Shown here piece after piece: positions 1 to 7,671 of a DNA stretch of 64,000 bases. The notes below the pieces were generated by a model. That model worked only from the letters and a program-made list of their open reading frames with translations. It had not been told where the DNA came from and searched no databases. The DNA is from Oscillospiraceae bacterium (lineage in GTDB: Bacteria > Bacillota > Clostridia > Oscillospirales > Oscillospiraceae): assembly GCA_017622995.1 (NCBI GenBank), contig JAGAQA010000009.1, positions 1 through 64,000 on the forward strand, in the 5' to 3' direction. How positions within the stretch are numbered: position 1 is the first letter of the stretch; each line of letters opens with the position of its first letter. A program made the position numbers and the translations under genes.

Positions 1-18
1 ATGGATTTAGCTGCATAA

Positions 19-73
19 CAAAACCCACCAAATCCGTGTGCTTGCCGCAGCAAGTGCATGGGTTTGGTGGGTG
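19..73 (-). terminator. intrinsic terminator of the NSS transporter gene
   Basis: On the minus strand ACCCACCAAA and TTTGGTGGGT form a 10-bp stem around a loop with its own small hairpin, followed by TTTTGTT. It lies about 90 bases after the transporter stop codon. A perfect 20-base palindrome (CACAGCGCTG and its complement, 75-94) sits between gene and stem; its role is unknown. Confidence 0.6.
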
Positions 74-163
74 CCACAGCGCTGCAGCGCTGTGAACTTT
101 TCGTTAATTATTTCACTGTCTACTTGACGGGACGCAGGTCAAACTCGCGGCAGCTTTTGGTTT

Positions 164-1519
164 TTACAGCAGACCCTGAATGAGGATCACCAGAATCAGA
201 ATGGGCAGTACAAACTGAAAGAAGGGCTTCATCCACCCGGCGATTTTCAGGCCCTTGCCGGTGTTGGCTTCTTTCTGGTAGTTTTCAAAGCCCCAGCCCC
301 ATTTGGTCACACAGAACAACAGGTAAATCAGGGAGCCCAGAGGCAGCAGCAGATTGCTGACCAGAAAATCCTCGCTGTCCAGCACATCCCGGGCGCCAAT
401 CAGGTGGAGATTGCTCCAGACGTTGTAGCCCAGCACACAGGGCATACTGGCAATCAGAATGAACACACAGTTAATGGTGGCGGCTTTTTTCCGGTTCCAG
501 CCCAGGGTATCCATACAGAAGGACATCAGATTCTCAAAGACGGCGATGACCGTGGAGAAGCTGGCAAAGGTCATAAAAAGGAAGAAAAGACTGCCCCAGA
601 TCCGGCCCCCGGGCATATTCACAAAGACATTGGGCAGGGTGATGAAAATCAATTTGGGGCCGGCGTTTACGTCCACGCCGTAGCTGAAGCAGGCAGGGAA
701 GATGATGAGGCCCGCCATCAGGGCAACGAAGGTGTCCAGGGCGCAGATCCGGGCGCCCTCACCGGCCAGGGTATTGTCCTTGCTCATGTAGCTGCCGAAA
801 ATCTCCATGGCGGCCACCCCCAGGCTCAGGGTGAAGAACGCCTGATTCATGGCAGCCGAAACCACATTGCCCACACCGGCGGAGCGGACATTCTCCCAGT
901 TGGGCACCAGGTAGAAGCGCAAGCCCTCTCCCGCGCCGGAAAGGGTCAGGCTGTGAACGGCCAGCACCACAATGAGGATCAGAAGACCGGTCATCATGAA
1001 CTTGCTGATCTTTTCCAGACCGGCCTGCAGGCCCCGGCTGCAAATGAAAAAGCCCAGCAGGACGGTTACCGCCATCCAAAAGGTCATTTCTTTGGGGGAA
1101 GCCAGCATTTGGGCAAAGGCCTCTGCGCAGAATGCGGCGTCGGCATCCGCGGGGAACCGGCCGGCGGCAAACTGATAGAAGTAGCTCACCATCCAGCCGG
1201 AAACGGTGGTGTAGTACATCATCAGCAGATAGCAGCCCAGAATGGCAAACCAGCCGTGGATATGCCAGTGGCTGCCTTCCTTTTCCAGAGCCCTGTAGCC
1301 CTGGACGGCGCTCTTGCGGCTGGCACGTCCCACCGCCAGCTCCATGGTCAGCACCGGCAGACCCATAATCACGAGAAACAGCAAATACAGGGCCACAAAC
1401 CAGCCGCCGCCGTTCTGCCCCACAACATAGGGGAATTTCCACACATTGCCGATGCCGACGGCACAGCCCGCGCTGACCAGCAAAAAGCCAAGGCGGGACC
1501 GAAAGGATTCTCTTTCCAT
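164..1519 (-). CDS. sodium-dependent transporter, NSS (SNF) family
   Basis: Sodium-coupled symporter of the neurotransmitter:sodium symporter family, expected to import an amino acid or related compound across the cytoplasmic membrane. The signature GIGNVWKFPY is at residues 22-31 (unwound part of TM1), followed by NGGGWF and further hydrophobic segments through the C-terminal FVLPILILVILIQGLL. Length (451 aa) fits bacterial NSS proteins such as LeuT or MhsT. I chose the ATG at 1519 because GGAG lies 7 bases upstream; the ATG at 1525 is too close to it. It is divergent from the LysR gene at 1785, a possible regulator. Substrate cannot be read from the sequence. Confidence 0.9.
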   Translation of the reverse strand: MERESFRSRLGFLLVSAGCAVGIGNVWKFPYVVGQNGGGWFVALYLLFLVIMGLPVLTMELAVGRASRKSAVQGYRALEKEGSHWHIHGWFAILGCYLLMMYYTTVSGWMVSYFYQFAAGRFPADADAAFCAEAFAQMLASPKEMTFWMAVTVLLGFFICSRGLQAGLEKISKFMMTGLLILIVVLAVHSLTLSGAGEGLRFYLVPNWENVRSAGVGNVVSAAMNQAFFTLSLGVAAMEIFGSYMSKDNTLAGEGARICALDTFVALMAGLIIFPACFSYGVDVNAGPKLIFITLPNVFVNMPGGRIWGSLFFLFMTFASFSTVIAVFENLMSFCMDTLGWNRKKAATINCVFILIASMPCVLGYNVWSNLHLIGARDVLDSEDFLVSNLLLPLGSLIYLLFCVTKWGWGFENYQKEANTGKGLKIAGWMKPFFQFVLPILILVILIQGLL

Positions 1520-1553
1520 TTCCATGCTCCTCTTTTCGTATCTATTCAGTCGC

Positions 1554-1626
1554 CAGTGTCATTGCGAACCAGTGCGCACTACTTCCGTGGTGACCGAAGG
1601 GAATGCTCTTGAGTGCAATCCCCCGG
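1554..1626. repeat. REP-like intergenic repeat (probable)
   Basis: The segment containing GTCATTGCGAACCAGTGCGC and, further on, TGAGTGCAATCCCC resembles a dispersed intergenic repeat I associate with Oscillospirales genomes. It lies between the divergent transporter and LysR genes. Only one copy is visible here, so the assignment rests on memory. Confidence 0.3.
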
Positions 1627-1726
1627 TTTTTCCAGCTATTTCCCGAACTTTTCACAGAAGGAAATCCTGGCTGCTGAATAGCTACCTCTTTTCAAAGTAT
1701 TCTTATTTTATACCCCAAAAACCGGA

Positions 1727-1756
1727 TTGACAACGGGGGATATGGGATAATATAAT
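1727..1756 (+). promoter_or_regulatory. sigma-A-type promoter of the LysR gene
   Basis: TTGACA at 1727-1732 and TATAAT at 1751-1756, 18-base spacer, about 30 bases before the LysR start. Confidence 0.7.
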
Positions 1757-1784
1757 AAGAGAAACTTATGATGTGGGGTACAAT

Positions 1785-2675
1785 ATGAATCAGAATCAGC
1801 TTCGATATTTTGTGGCGGCGGCCGAAACCGGCAGCTTTACCCGGGCGGCGGAGCGCTACTTTATTTCCCAGACAGCCATCACCCAGCAGATTCGGCTGCT
1901 GGAGGAGACCCTGGGCTGCCAGCTCTTCGACCGGAGTACCCGCCCGGTCTGCCTGACCAGCGCCGGAAAGGCTTTTTTGCTGGAAGCCAGAGCCATTCTG
2001 GACCGCATGACCCGGGCGGTGGACCTGGTACACGATGCCTCCATCGGAATGTCCGGCAGCCTGAAGGTGGGCTATGTCTGCGGCTACGAGCGCAGCGATC
2101 TGTCCGTGTGGATCCAGCGGTTTCACCGTGACAATCCCAATATTCTCATCAGCTTCTACCGGGGCACTACGGATGTTCTGGCAGCGGGCCTTCTGGGCGG
2201 CGAATACGATCTTGTGTTCACCTGGGACAGCACGAACCTGAAGCAGAATCCGGAGGTGGCATACCGGATGGTGGAACGGGTGCGGCTGGTGGTGGCGCTG
2301 TACAACCGGCATCCTCTGGCAGAGCGCCGGAGTCTCAGCCGGAAGGACCTGGTGGGCGAAAATATTCTCTATATGTCCCCTTCGGCATCCACCGATTCCT
2401 ATGGGGACAGCTTCTATATGGACCTGTACCGGGAGGCCGGGTTCCAGCCCAATATTCTGTTCCGCTCCTCGGATACGGAAAGCATTCTTTTGATGGTGGC
2501 CTCGGAACAGGGTATTTCCATTCTGCCGGATTACGCGACCAGCAAGCTGTATCATGCGGATAATCTGGTTTTTGTTCCGCTGACGGGACCCAATGAGGTG
2601 GAGGAAATCATTGCGGCGTGGCGGAGGGACAACCAGAATCCGGCCCTTGGCAGATATTTGGGAAATGTTAAATAA
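1785..2675 (+). CDS. LysR-family transcriptional regulator
   Basis: DNA-binding regulator with an N-terminal winged HTH (about residues 1-60; FTRAAERYFISQTAITQQIR then LEETLGCQLFDR, the classic LTTR pattern) and a periplasmic-binding-protein-like effector domain from about residue 90 (GSLKVGYVCGY, LLGGEYDLVFT). The 296-aa length is normal for LTTRs. The start is the ATG at 1785, with GGGG 6 bases upstream; an in-frame GTG at 1773 is less likely. It is divergent from the NSS transporter, so it may control that gene in response to the transported compound, but no operator could be identified with certainty. Confidence 0.9.
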   Translation: MNQNQLRYFVAAAETGSFTRAAERYFISQTAITQQIRLLEETLGCQLFDRSTRPVCLTSAGKAFLLEARAILDRMTRAVDLVHDASIGMSGSLKVGYVCGYERSDLSVWIQRFHRDNPNILISFYRGTTDVLAAGLLGGEYDLVFTWDSTNLKQNPEVAYRMVERVRLVVALYNRHPLAERRSLSRKDLVGENILYMSPSASTDSYGDSFYMDLYREAGFQPNILFRSSDTESILLMVASEQGISILPDYATSKLYHADNLVFVPLTGPNEVEEIIAAWRRDNQNPALGRYLGNVK

Positions 2676-2698
2676 TCATGAAAACTTTCGAAAGCCCC

Positions 2699-2726
2699 TT
2701 GATTTTGACAGTCAAAACAGTATAAT
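2699..2726 (+). promoter_or_regulatory. promoter of the lipoprotein gene
   Basis: TTGATT at 2699-2704 and TATAAT at 2721-2726 with a 16-base spacer. A better -35 (TTGACA, 2705-2710) is too close to the -10 to be used with it. Confidence 0.5.
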
Positions 2727-2807
2727 GCAGAGGTGTGTATCGGCGTTATGTAACCGAAGGGATTTGCTTCCAAGGCCCAGGCCTTGTGACGATATGGAGG
2801 AAAAAGA

Positions 2808-3320
2808 ATGAAAAACACCCTGAAAAAGGCGGCAGTGGGCGTCCTGTGCTGCGCCATGCTTTTCGGCATGACCGCCTGCGGGCAAAAGCCCAAAACCACC
2901 CAGACCACGGTGCCCACCCTGCCCCAGCAGACCCAGAGCAGTCTGGCTGCCGTTCAGTTGCAGGGCAGCGAGGAGCTCAAAAGCATTCTGGACGGCATTG
3001 AAGACAATGTGTTCCCCGGCACCGCGGGCTGTACGCTGACAGCCGTACCCTATACCGTTCAGCTTCTGGACTGGTGCAAGACCGCCGGAGTCAGCGAGAG
3101 TGAGCTGCGCACCGCGATGACGGCTTGGCTTCAGGGGAAGGATCCGGAGGAAACCCTCCGGAAACTGGAGCTCATCATGGATACCTACGACCGGCTGATG
3201 GGGGATACCGCCCGGGAGCTTCTGGATACCGCCGGATGCCAGACCGACAGCTACCCCTGGCCGGAATCCTGCCGCCAGGTCATGCAAACGCTGATGGAAG
3301 CCGCCGGGGTGACGCAGTAG
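2808..3320 (+). CDS. small putative lipoprotein, function unknown
   Basis: 170 aa with a lipoprotein signal: KK near the N-terminus, a hydrophobic stretch, then a lipobox-like GMTACG with the Cys at about residue 25, followed by a Thr/Pro/Gln-rich linker. This predicts anchoring to the outer face of the membrane. The rest is a mostly helical, acidic domain with four further Cys residues (GCTLTAV, DWCK, GCQTD, ESCRQ) that might form disulfides. GGAGG lies 7 bases before the ATG. It has its own promoter, so it is probably not co-transcribed with lysR. I do not recognise the family. Confidence 0.75.
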   Translation: MKNTLKKAAVGVLCCAMLFGMTACGQKPKTTQTTVPTLPQQTQSSLAAVQLQGSEELKSILDGIEDNVFPGTAGCTLTAVPYTVQLLDWCKTAGVSESELRTAMTAWLQGKDPEETLRKLELIMDTYDRLMGDTARELLDTAGCQTDSYPWPESCRQVMQTLMEAAGVTQ

Positions 3321-3377
3321 CTGTTCTCTCCCCAGGAACCGGGGAATGAAAAAACAGGGAAAAAGGAAAAATAGTGC

Positions 3378-3406
3378 TTGACATTTCTCCTTCCATCCTG
3401 TATAAT
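3378..3406 (+). promoter_or_regulatory. consensus promoter of tRNA-Val
   Basis: Perfect TTGACA (3378-3383) and TATAAT (3401-3406) with a 17-base spacer, 15 bases before the tRNA 5' end. Confidence 0.92.
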
Positions 3407-3421
3407 CCTAACTGTTCCGAC

Positions 3422-3498
3422 GGACGATTAGCTCAGCTGGCTAGAGCATCCGCTTGACGTGCGGAAGGTCATAGGTTCGAGTCCTATATCGTCCACCA
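3422..3498 (+). tRNA. tRNA-Val (anticodon GAC), CCA encoded
   Basis: All four arms can be drawn: acceptor GGACGAT/ATCGTCC, D-stem GCTC/GAGC, anticodon stem TCCGC/GCGGA with loop TTGACGT (anticodon GAC at 3456-3458), and T-stem ATAGG/CCTAT with loop TTCGAGT. The 3' end is ACCA, so CCA is encoded. Its last 22 nt (3477-3498) recur exactly at 3633-3654 and 12192-12213, marking the gene as an integration site. Confidence 0.95.
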
Positions 3499-3501
3499 AA
3501 A

Positions 3502-3534
3502 AAGAAGCACACCTATTGGGTGTGCTTCTTTTTT
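3502..3534 (+). terminator. terminator of tRNA-Val
   Basis: AAGAAGCACACC and GGTGTGCTTCTT form a 12-bp stem with a 5-base loop, followed by TTTT. Confidence 0.85.
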
Positions 3535-3549
3535 GGTATGGCATTAGAG

Positions 3550-3563
3550 ATAGGACTCGAACC
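3550..3563 (-). repeat. inverted tRNA-Val T-arm fragment
   Basis: The reverse complement of these 14 bases, GGTTCGAGTCCTAT, equals the T-arm of the tRNA-Val gene (3474-3487). It sits between the tRNA and the first 60-bp repeat in opposite orientation and could pair with either. It is probably a relic of an earlier insertion. Confidence 0.5.
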
Positions 3564-3594
3564 CACTTAAATGTGACAGTCCTGTGGACTGTCA

Positions 3595-3654
3595 CCATTC
3601 GGCGGCTGGACGCCGAATGCTCCATAATGCAATCGAGTCCTATATCGTCCACCA
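3595..3654 (+). repeat. 60-bp direct repeat, left copy (att-like, tRNA-Val 3' end)
   Basis: Identical over 60 bases to 12154-12213. It starts with a hairpin (ATTCGGCG, 6-base loop, CGCCGAAT) and ends with the 22-base tRNA-Val 3' end including CCA. The pair brackets about 8.5 kb of decayed mobile genes and cargo, as expected for attL/attR of an element integrated at tRNA-Val. Confidence 0.85.
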
Positions 3655-3660
3655 TACATG

Positions 3661-3705
3661 AAAAATCCGAACTTATTCCCTATCGGGAATGCGTTCGGAT
3701 TTTTT
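3661..3705. terminator. strong hairpin/terminator
   Basis: AAAAATCCGAAC pairs with GTTCGGATTTTT, enclosing a second stem ATTCCC/GGGAAT, and a T-run follows. It is usable in both directions just inside the island. Confidence 0.7.
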
Positions 3706-3773
3706 GTTTCAATCAAAGATATTACATACTGAGTTCATGACCCCCGGTTTTGCCTTGCGCAGAACCGGGGGCT

Positions 3774-4112
3774 TTGTACATTCGCGTTGGGGATTACTAC
3801 ATTCCAAACCTAACGCTGCCGGAAGAACCCCGCTCCATCGGCAAATGGGGACGGATGCACCGGGAGTATCTGAGAGAATACAAGTCGATTCAGTACAACT
3901 GTCTGCTCCAGTCCGGCAAGCTGTGGACATTCCTGGCTGATCTGAATGAACAGGCACAGGACAGGCTGGAGCGGATGATCGATCAGATGAAAATTGCCGA
4001 GGGAGTGGCAGAAGAATTGAAAGCTGCTGATCCGATGGCATGGGTGCAGCATATGAACAATATCCACGCCAGAGCTGAGGAGATTATCCGAGAGGAGCTG
4101 ATCTATGTATGA
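3774..4112 (+). CDS. tnpV: TnpV-like transposon-encoded protein
   Basis: Matches the TnpV family carried by Clostridial transposons and conjugative elements, role not well defined. Recognisable signatures are YIRVGDYYIPNLTLPEE, IGKWGRMHREYL and SGKLWTFLADLNEQA, with a C-terminal half rich in charged helices ending RAEEIIREELIY. No ATG is available near the expected start; TTG at 3774, just after GGGGG, is the best candidate, so the 5' end may have been lost (TnpV usually begins a few residues earlier). A strong GC hairpin (CCCCCGGTT/AACCGGGGG) lies immediately upstream. The stop overlaps the next fragment as ATGA. It is likely debris of the element that brought the island. Confidence 0.65.
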   Translation: MYIRVGDYYIPNLTLPEEPRSIGKWGRMHREYLREYKSIQYNCLLQSGKLWTFLADLNEQAQDRLERMIDQMKIAEGVAEELKAADPMAWVQHMNNIHARAEEIIREELIYV

Positions 4113-4255
4113 ACATGGAAGAATATATCCAGACACTTGAAACCTATGTGGCTTCTCGCAAGATGAATCTGGGAGATGGCGAATCTGTCCTGTCGTTGCT
4201 CTATGAAGCATACGGAGATATCAATCCTCCGTACCGATGTGTTTACCCAGTATGA
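4109..4255 (+). pseudogene. truncated transposon-associated small protein
   Basis: A 48-codon frame begins with an ATG overlapping the TnpV stop (ATGA). The start, MNMEEYIQTLETYVASRKM, and the following SVLSLLYEAYGDINP resemble the N-terminus of a small family often found after tnpV (DUF6809-like, from memory). It stops early after PPYRCVYPV. The normal protein would be about twice as long, so I read it as truncated by a deletion near 4235. Confidence 0.45.
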
Positions 4256-4529
4256 GATGCCCTTCACCGTTCTGAAGCCGCATGTAGTGCACCCGCTGTC
4301 TTCCGACTTCCGTGAAAACCTGCGGGATTCAACCGCCATCTGCCGGGGTGTTAACGGACTGAAGTGGTTTAACCTTGGCTGTATAGGTACCCGTACTACT
4401 GCTTTCAAAACTGTCCGCTTTGACGAAATTGCCATGCAGAAAATGGGCACCAATGTGGAGCCCTTCGATTTAGCGAGCTGTTTGCCAAGGTGTGATCGGA
4501 TAGAGGAGTACCACATTAAACAGCCATGA
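4176..4529 (+). pseudogene. unrecognised coding remnant
   Basis: From about 4240 this frame reads like a genuine protein segment (VFTQYEMPFTVLKPHVVHPL, then NGLKWFNLGCIGTRTT and VEPFDLASC) without a proper start. It directly follows the truncated fragment at 4109 and appears fused to it by a deletion with a frame change. I cannot name the family. It lies among tnpV debris and is most likely dead mobile-element DNA. Confidence 0.3.
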
Positions 4530-4659
4530 GAGGTCAGAATTTCTCGGGGCTTTCTTGCTTTTTGAGGATATATTGACTTCAATTTATACTTTTCGGCAAA
4601 ATCGACATTCCAATCATTCTCCGATACAATGGCAGCACCAAAGTCAATGAGGACTGAGT

Positions 4660-4800
4660 ATGAACATCCAATACATTCGCGTAGGAGACTATCTCACTCC
4701 AGACTTTGAGTCGCAGAAAGAACCATGCCCAATTGGCAGGTGGGGCTTTGCAGCCCCACCTGAGCAGGAGGATAATTTGGCCCTTCGGAGCGATCTCTAG
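4660..4800 (+). pseudogene. second, truncated tnpV copy
   Basis: ATG at 4660 opens MNIQYIRVGDYLTPDF...IGRWG, clearly the N-terminus of another TnpV. The frame then breaks into unrelated residues after a small GC hairpin (GGGGCTTTGCAGCCCC) and ends at TAG 4798. Only about 31 family-like residues remain. The stretch 4801-4981 holds no gene that I can support. Confidence 0.6.
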
Positions 4801-4981
4801 CTACAGATATCTTTCTGAACGGGCAAATAAAGGCGGAATCTGCTGACCTTACATATCTCCATCATTGTCCGGAAGCTGGATGCATCCGGGCAATGCAGAG
4901 ATATCGTGGAAACGTTGATTACGGTCCATTTACATACAGATTTCAGGGAATGCCAATGGATCTCTTTTCTTAATGTGATGG

Positions 4982-5839
4982 CTATTCTAGTTCGCTGAAT
5001 TCCCAGACACTGCTCATACCATAATCCAAATAGATTATCTGACCGCTCATGTAGCTAAAGATTTGGCTGCCTATGGCAACAAGGGGATATCCCATTTCCT
5101 CAGGAGTTGCCCAGTGGCCATTCCAACTATCCAAAAACAGAGCCTCGATTACAGCTTTTCCTTCCTCCGCGTTGCCGGTGGGAGAAGTGCCTCTGTTAAA
5201 GTCTTCGGTTAAGCCGGTTGTTGTGTTTCCTGGATTGATGGCGTTTAGGCGGATCTTTCGGTCAATATATTCCGGCTCGTGAACTTTGGCTTTCACATAG
5301 GTACACAAACACTGCTTGGAAAAAACATAACCGCTGGCGATCGTATCGGGATGTGTTTCATACCATCGGATCGCATCTTCATAGGTTTCCGTATTGATTA
5401 CTTCCATACACTCGGGCACATGACTTTGCCAGTCGTAACCGCCGGTGGAGGAAATAATATTTATCGAACCTCGATCGCATACCTTATGCAGACTCTTTTC
5501 CAACAGATATTTGTGCCCCAGGAAATTGACCCTTTGTACCTCCAGCGTATTGGAACCGTCATTTTTCAGGGCAATGCCGTGGCAAAGAAACATGGCATAA
5601 ATATTATCAGGCAGCGCCTCTGCCAGAAGATCCAGATCCTCTTTGCACCCGAAATCTGCATACAGGATCTTCTTTACAGGAAAATCCAATGTATTATGCC
5701 TGCCGTTGCGGCGGCAAATGGCATATACATCCGCACCCAGTTGGGAAAGCAGGCGGGCAGCCGCCAATCCCATACCGGAGAAAGCGCCGCTGATTACCAC
5801 AGTTTTTCCCTCGTAACCAAATAAATGTTGCAAATCCAT
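4982..5839 (-). CDS. SDR oxidoreductase, 3-alpha-HSDH/carbonyl-reductase-like
   Basis: Short-chain dehydrogenase/reductase, NAD(P)-dependent alcohol/ketone oxidoreductase, 285 aa. The nucleotide-binding loop is ISGAFSGMG (about residues 16-24); the NNAG position is LCHGIA; catalytic Ser is in IISSTGG; Tyr/Lys are in SGYVFSKQ. About 35-40 residues separate Ser and Tyr instead of the usual dozen, an insertion also seen in Comamonas 3-alpha-hydroxysteroid dehydrogenase and related carbonyl reductases, so the substrate is probably bulky. It is the last gene of the minus-strand operon starting at 8877, 54 bases after the other SDR. Substrate unknown; steroid, lignan-like or other aromatic carbinols are possibilities. 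Confidence 0.8.
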   Translation of the reverse strand: MDLQHLFGYEGKTVVISGAFSGMGLAAARLLSQLGADVYAICRRNGRHNTLDFPVKKILYADFGCKEDLDLLAEALPDNIYAMFLCHGIALKNDGSNTLEVQRVNFLGHKYLLEKSLHKVCDRGSINIISSTGGYDWQSHVPECMEVINTETYEDAIRWYETHPDTIASGYVFSKQCLCTYVKAKVHEPEYIDRKIRLNAINPGNTTTGLTEDFNRGTSPTGNAEEGKAVIEALFLDSWNGHWATPEEMGYPLVAIGSQIFSYMSGQIIYLDYGMSSVWEFSELE

Positions 5840-5893
5840 TTTCCATTCCTCCTCTGGTAGAAAAGGGGCACAGAATATCTGTGCCCCGGTTGA

Positions 5894-6655
5894 TTAGAAG
5901 CAGGTCCAGCCGCCGTCGCAGGTGATAATGGTGCCGTTGATGAAATGGGATTCATCACTGGCAAGGAACAGCGCCGCGTTGGCGATATCCTCGGGCATAC
6001 CCATTTCCGGAGAATGCGCCAGCAGAGAACTGGTGCGTTCAAATCCGAATTCGTTTGCCTTAGGCATGACCAGCGGGATATCGGTAAGAATGCCGCCGGG
6101 TGAAATACCATTGCAGCGGATACCTTTGTCAATGTACATGAACGCGGTGTTCTTGATGGCGGAGGCAATCGCCGCCTTGGAGGCACAATAGGCGACACCT
6201 GCGGTCTGGTGGAACGCACCTACGGAAGCGACATTGATAATATTGCCCTGGTCCTCATCCTGCTCCAGGAACACTTTGACTGCCTTTCGCATGGCGTACA
6301 GAGGGCCATAGGTGTTGACCCGGAACAGACGGTCGATCATCTCATCGGACACGTCACCGATGGCGGTATTGTCATCCATAATACCGGCATTGTTCACCAG
6401 CACATCCAGTCGGCCAAATTCCTTAACTGCCGCATCGATCATACCTTCACACACGGCAGGATCGGATACATCACCGGCATAGGGCACTACCTTGCCGGGG
6501 GCATCCTTTAATTCTTCAGCCAGTGCTTCCAGACGTTCTTTTCTGCGTGCAACTGCAATGATATTAGCACCCTCCTGGGCAAACAGTGTCACAATTGCCT
6601 GTCCCATACCAGCAGAGGCGCCGGTGACGACGATAGATTTTCCTTCCAGTTTCAT
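5894..6655 (-). CDS. classical SDR-family oxidoreductase
   Basis: 253-aa classical SDR. TGASAGMG (residues 11-18) binds the dinucleotide; ARRKER after beta-2 is compatible with NADP; NNAG is at about 88-91; catalytic Ser is in NVASVGAF and Tyr/Lys in VAYCASK; the C-terminal FINGTIITCDGGW closes the fold. Such proteins interconvert alcohols and ketones in the cytoplasm. It starts 2 bases after the GcvT-like gene stops, so the two are translationally linked. The FabG-like pattern does not define the substrate; context suggests a catabolic role together with the 4982 SDR. Confidence 0.85.
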   Translation of the reverse strand: MKLEGKSIVVTGASAGMGQAIVTLFAQEGANIIAVARRKERLEALAEELKDAPGKVVPYAGDVSDPAVCEGMIDAAVKEFGRLDVLVNNAGIMDDNTAIGDVSDEMIDRLFRVNTYGPLYAMRKAVKVFLEQDEDQGNIINVASVGAFHQTAGVAYCASKAAIASAIKNTAFMYIDKGIRCNGISPGGILTDIPLVMPKANEFGFERTSSLLAHSPEMGMPEDIANAALFLASDESHFINGTIITCDGGWTCF

Positions 6656-6657
6656 AG

Positions 6658-7653
6658 TTAAATCCAGCCTTTCTTCACAATGATGGCGGGAGAATCGTTG
6701 CAGCCCACCGTTACCCGATTGCCTTCCATCGCTTTGCGGGCGTCGATTACCGCGTAACCGATATTCTTATCGACGGTATAGCCGTAAATTGCCGTTTTTA
6801 CCCTGCCGCAGGGAACGCCTTTATAGTAGACGATCTCCATCTGGGCAATGTCCTCATAGGATTCTGCCAGATACTCAAGACCTACCAGCAGCTTTTTGGG
6901 GCCATCCTCCTTTGCTTTTACAAGGGCATCACGACCAATGAAGTCCTTGTTCAGATCTACGGACCAGTCAAGCCCACACTCGTAGGGGGTCAGCAGGTAC
7001 ATATCCTGACGCAGGGCAAATCCCTTTTCCGTCGGGAGGCTGCGGACATAGACCTCCAGCGTGGTAACCTCTGGGGCGTTGTGGGCATCGCAGGCGGCGC
7101 GGATGGCAGCCTTCACTGCGGCGGTATCTGCCATGTCGCAGTAGACCTCGAAGCCGTTTTCGCCGGTGAAGCCGCTGCGGTGGATGATGACGGGAATGTC
7201 ACCGATTTTGTTGTCGGCAACCTGAAAACGCTTCAGGTTGTCCACAGGAACGGACAGCAGGGTGTTCATCACGGCAGGGGAATTGGGACCCTGGATGGCG
7301 TACATATCCATCTCACCGGTCATATCCCGGTAGTCAACATCGCTGTCGCCCTTATGCGCATCCATCCAGCTCACCATCTGGGGCGCATACAGGGTGGAAA
7401 CCCAGTACAGATTTTCGCCCATGTGCATGACAATGGTATCGTCGATGATCTTCCCATCTTCATTGAGCATGGTGGTATACTTGGTGCGTCCAATATCGGC
7501 TTTGGCGATGTTGTTCACAAATAGGCGATCCAGAAAGGTCAAAGCATCCTTTCCTTTGACCTCCACCAGATCGTGAGTCCAGCGGTACCAACCGGCGTTC
7601 TCCCGGACAGCCTGATGCTGGGCGCGTGCAACGGAATCTTCGCGGAATAACAT
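6658..7653 (-). CDS. GcvT-like tetrahydrofolate-dependent (O-)demethylase/aminomethyltransferase
   Basis: 331 aa, aminomethyltransferase fold. The GcvT-type N-terminal region (DALTFLDRLFVNNI, YTTMLNEDGKIIDDTIV), middle domain (YAIQGPNSPAVM, HRSGFTGENGFEVYC) and C-terminal barrel (LTPYECGLDWSVDLNKDFIG) are all visible. No gcvH, gcvP or lpd lies nearby, so a role in glycine cleavage is unlikely. The neighbours fit the LigM/DesA/DmdA-type branch, which moves a methyl group from an ether, amine or sulfonium to tetrahydrofolate. It lies 18 bases after the 7672 gene and is followed by two SDRs. Which methylated compound is used cannot be told from the sequence. Confidence 0.7.
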   Translation of the reverse strand: MLFREDSVARAQHQAVRENAGWYRWTHDLVEVKGKDALTFLDRLFVNNIAKADIGRTKYTTMLNEDGKIIDDTIVMHMGENLYWVSTLYAPQMVSWMDAHKGDSDVDYRDMTGEMDMYAIQGPNSPAVMNTLLSVPVDNLKRFQVADNKIGDIPVIIHRSGFTGENGFEVYCDMADTAAVKAAIRAACDAHNAPEVTTLEVYVRSLPTEKGFALRQDMYLLTPYECGLDWSVDLNKDFIGRDALVKAKEDGPKKLLVGLEYLAESYEDIAQMEIVYYKGVPCGRVKTAIYGYTVDKNIGYAVIDARKAMEGNRVTVGCNDSPAIIVKKGWI

Positions 7654-7671
7654 TTGGGTCAGCCTCCTTCC

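Noticed and set aside
404-1612. A 402-codon open frame on the + strand opposite the NSS transporter
   Set aside because: Antisense shadow of a GC-rich gene; His/Gln/Gly-rich composition, no ribosome site, and the minus-strand frame has clear NSS motifs.
6658-7653. True glycine cleavage T protein (gcvT)
   Set aside because: No gcvH, gcvP or lpd nearby, and the operon context (two SDRs, PucR) fits a demethylase better; the fold alone cannot decide.
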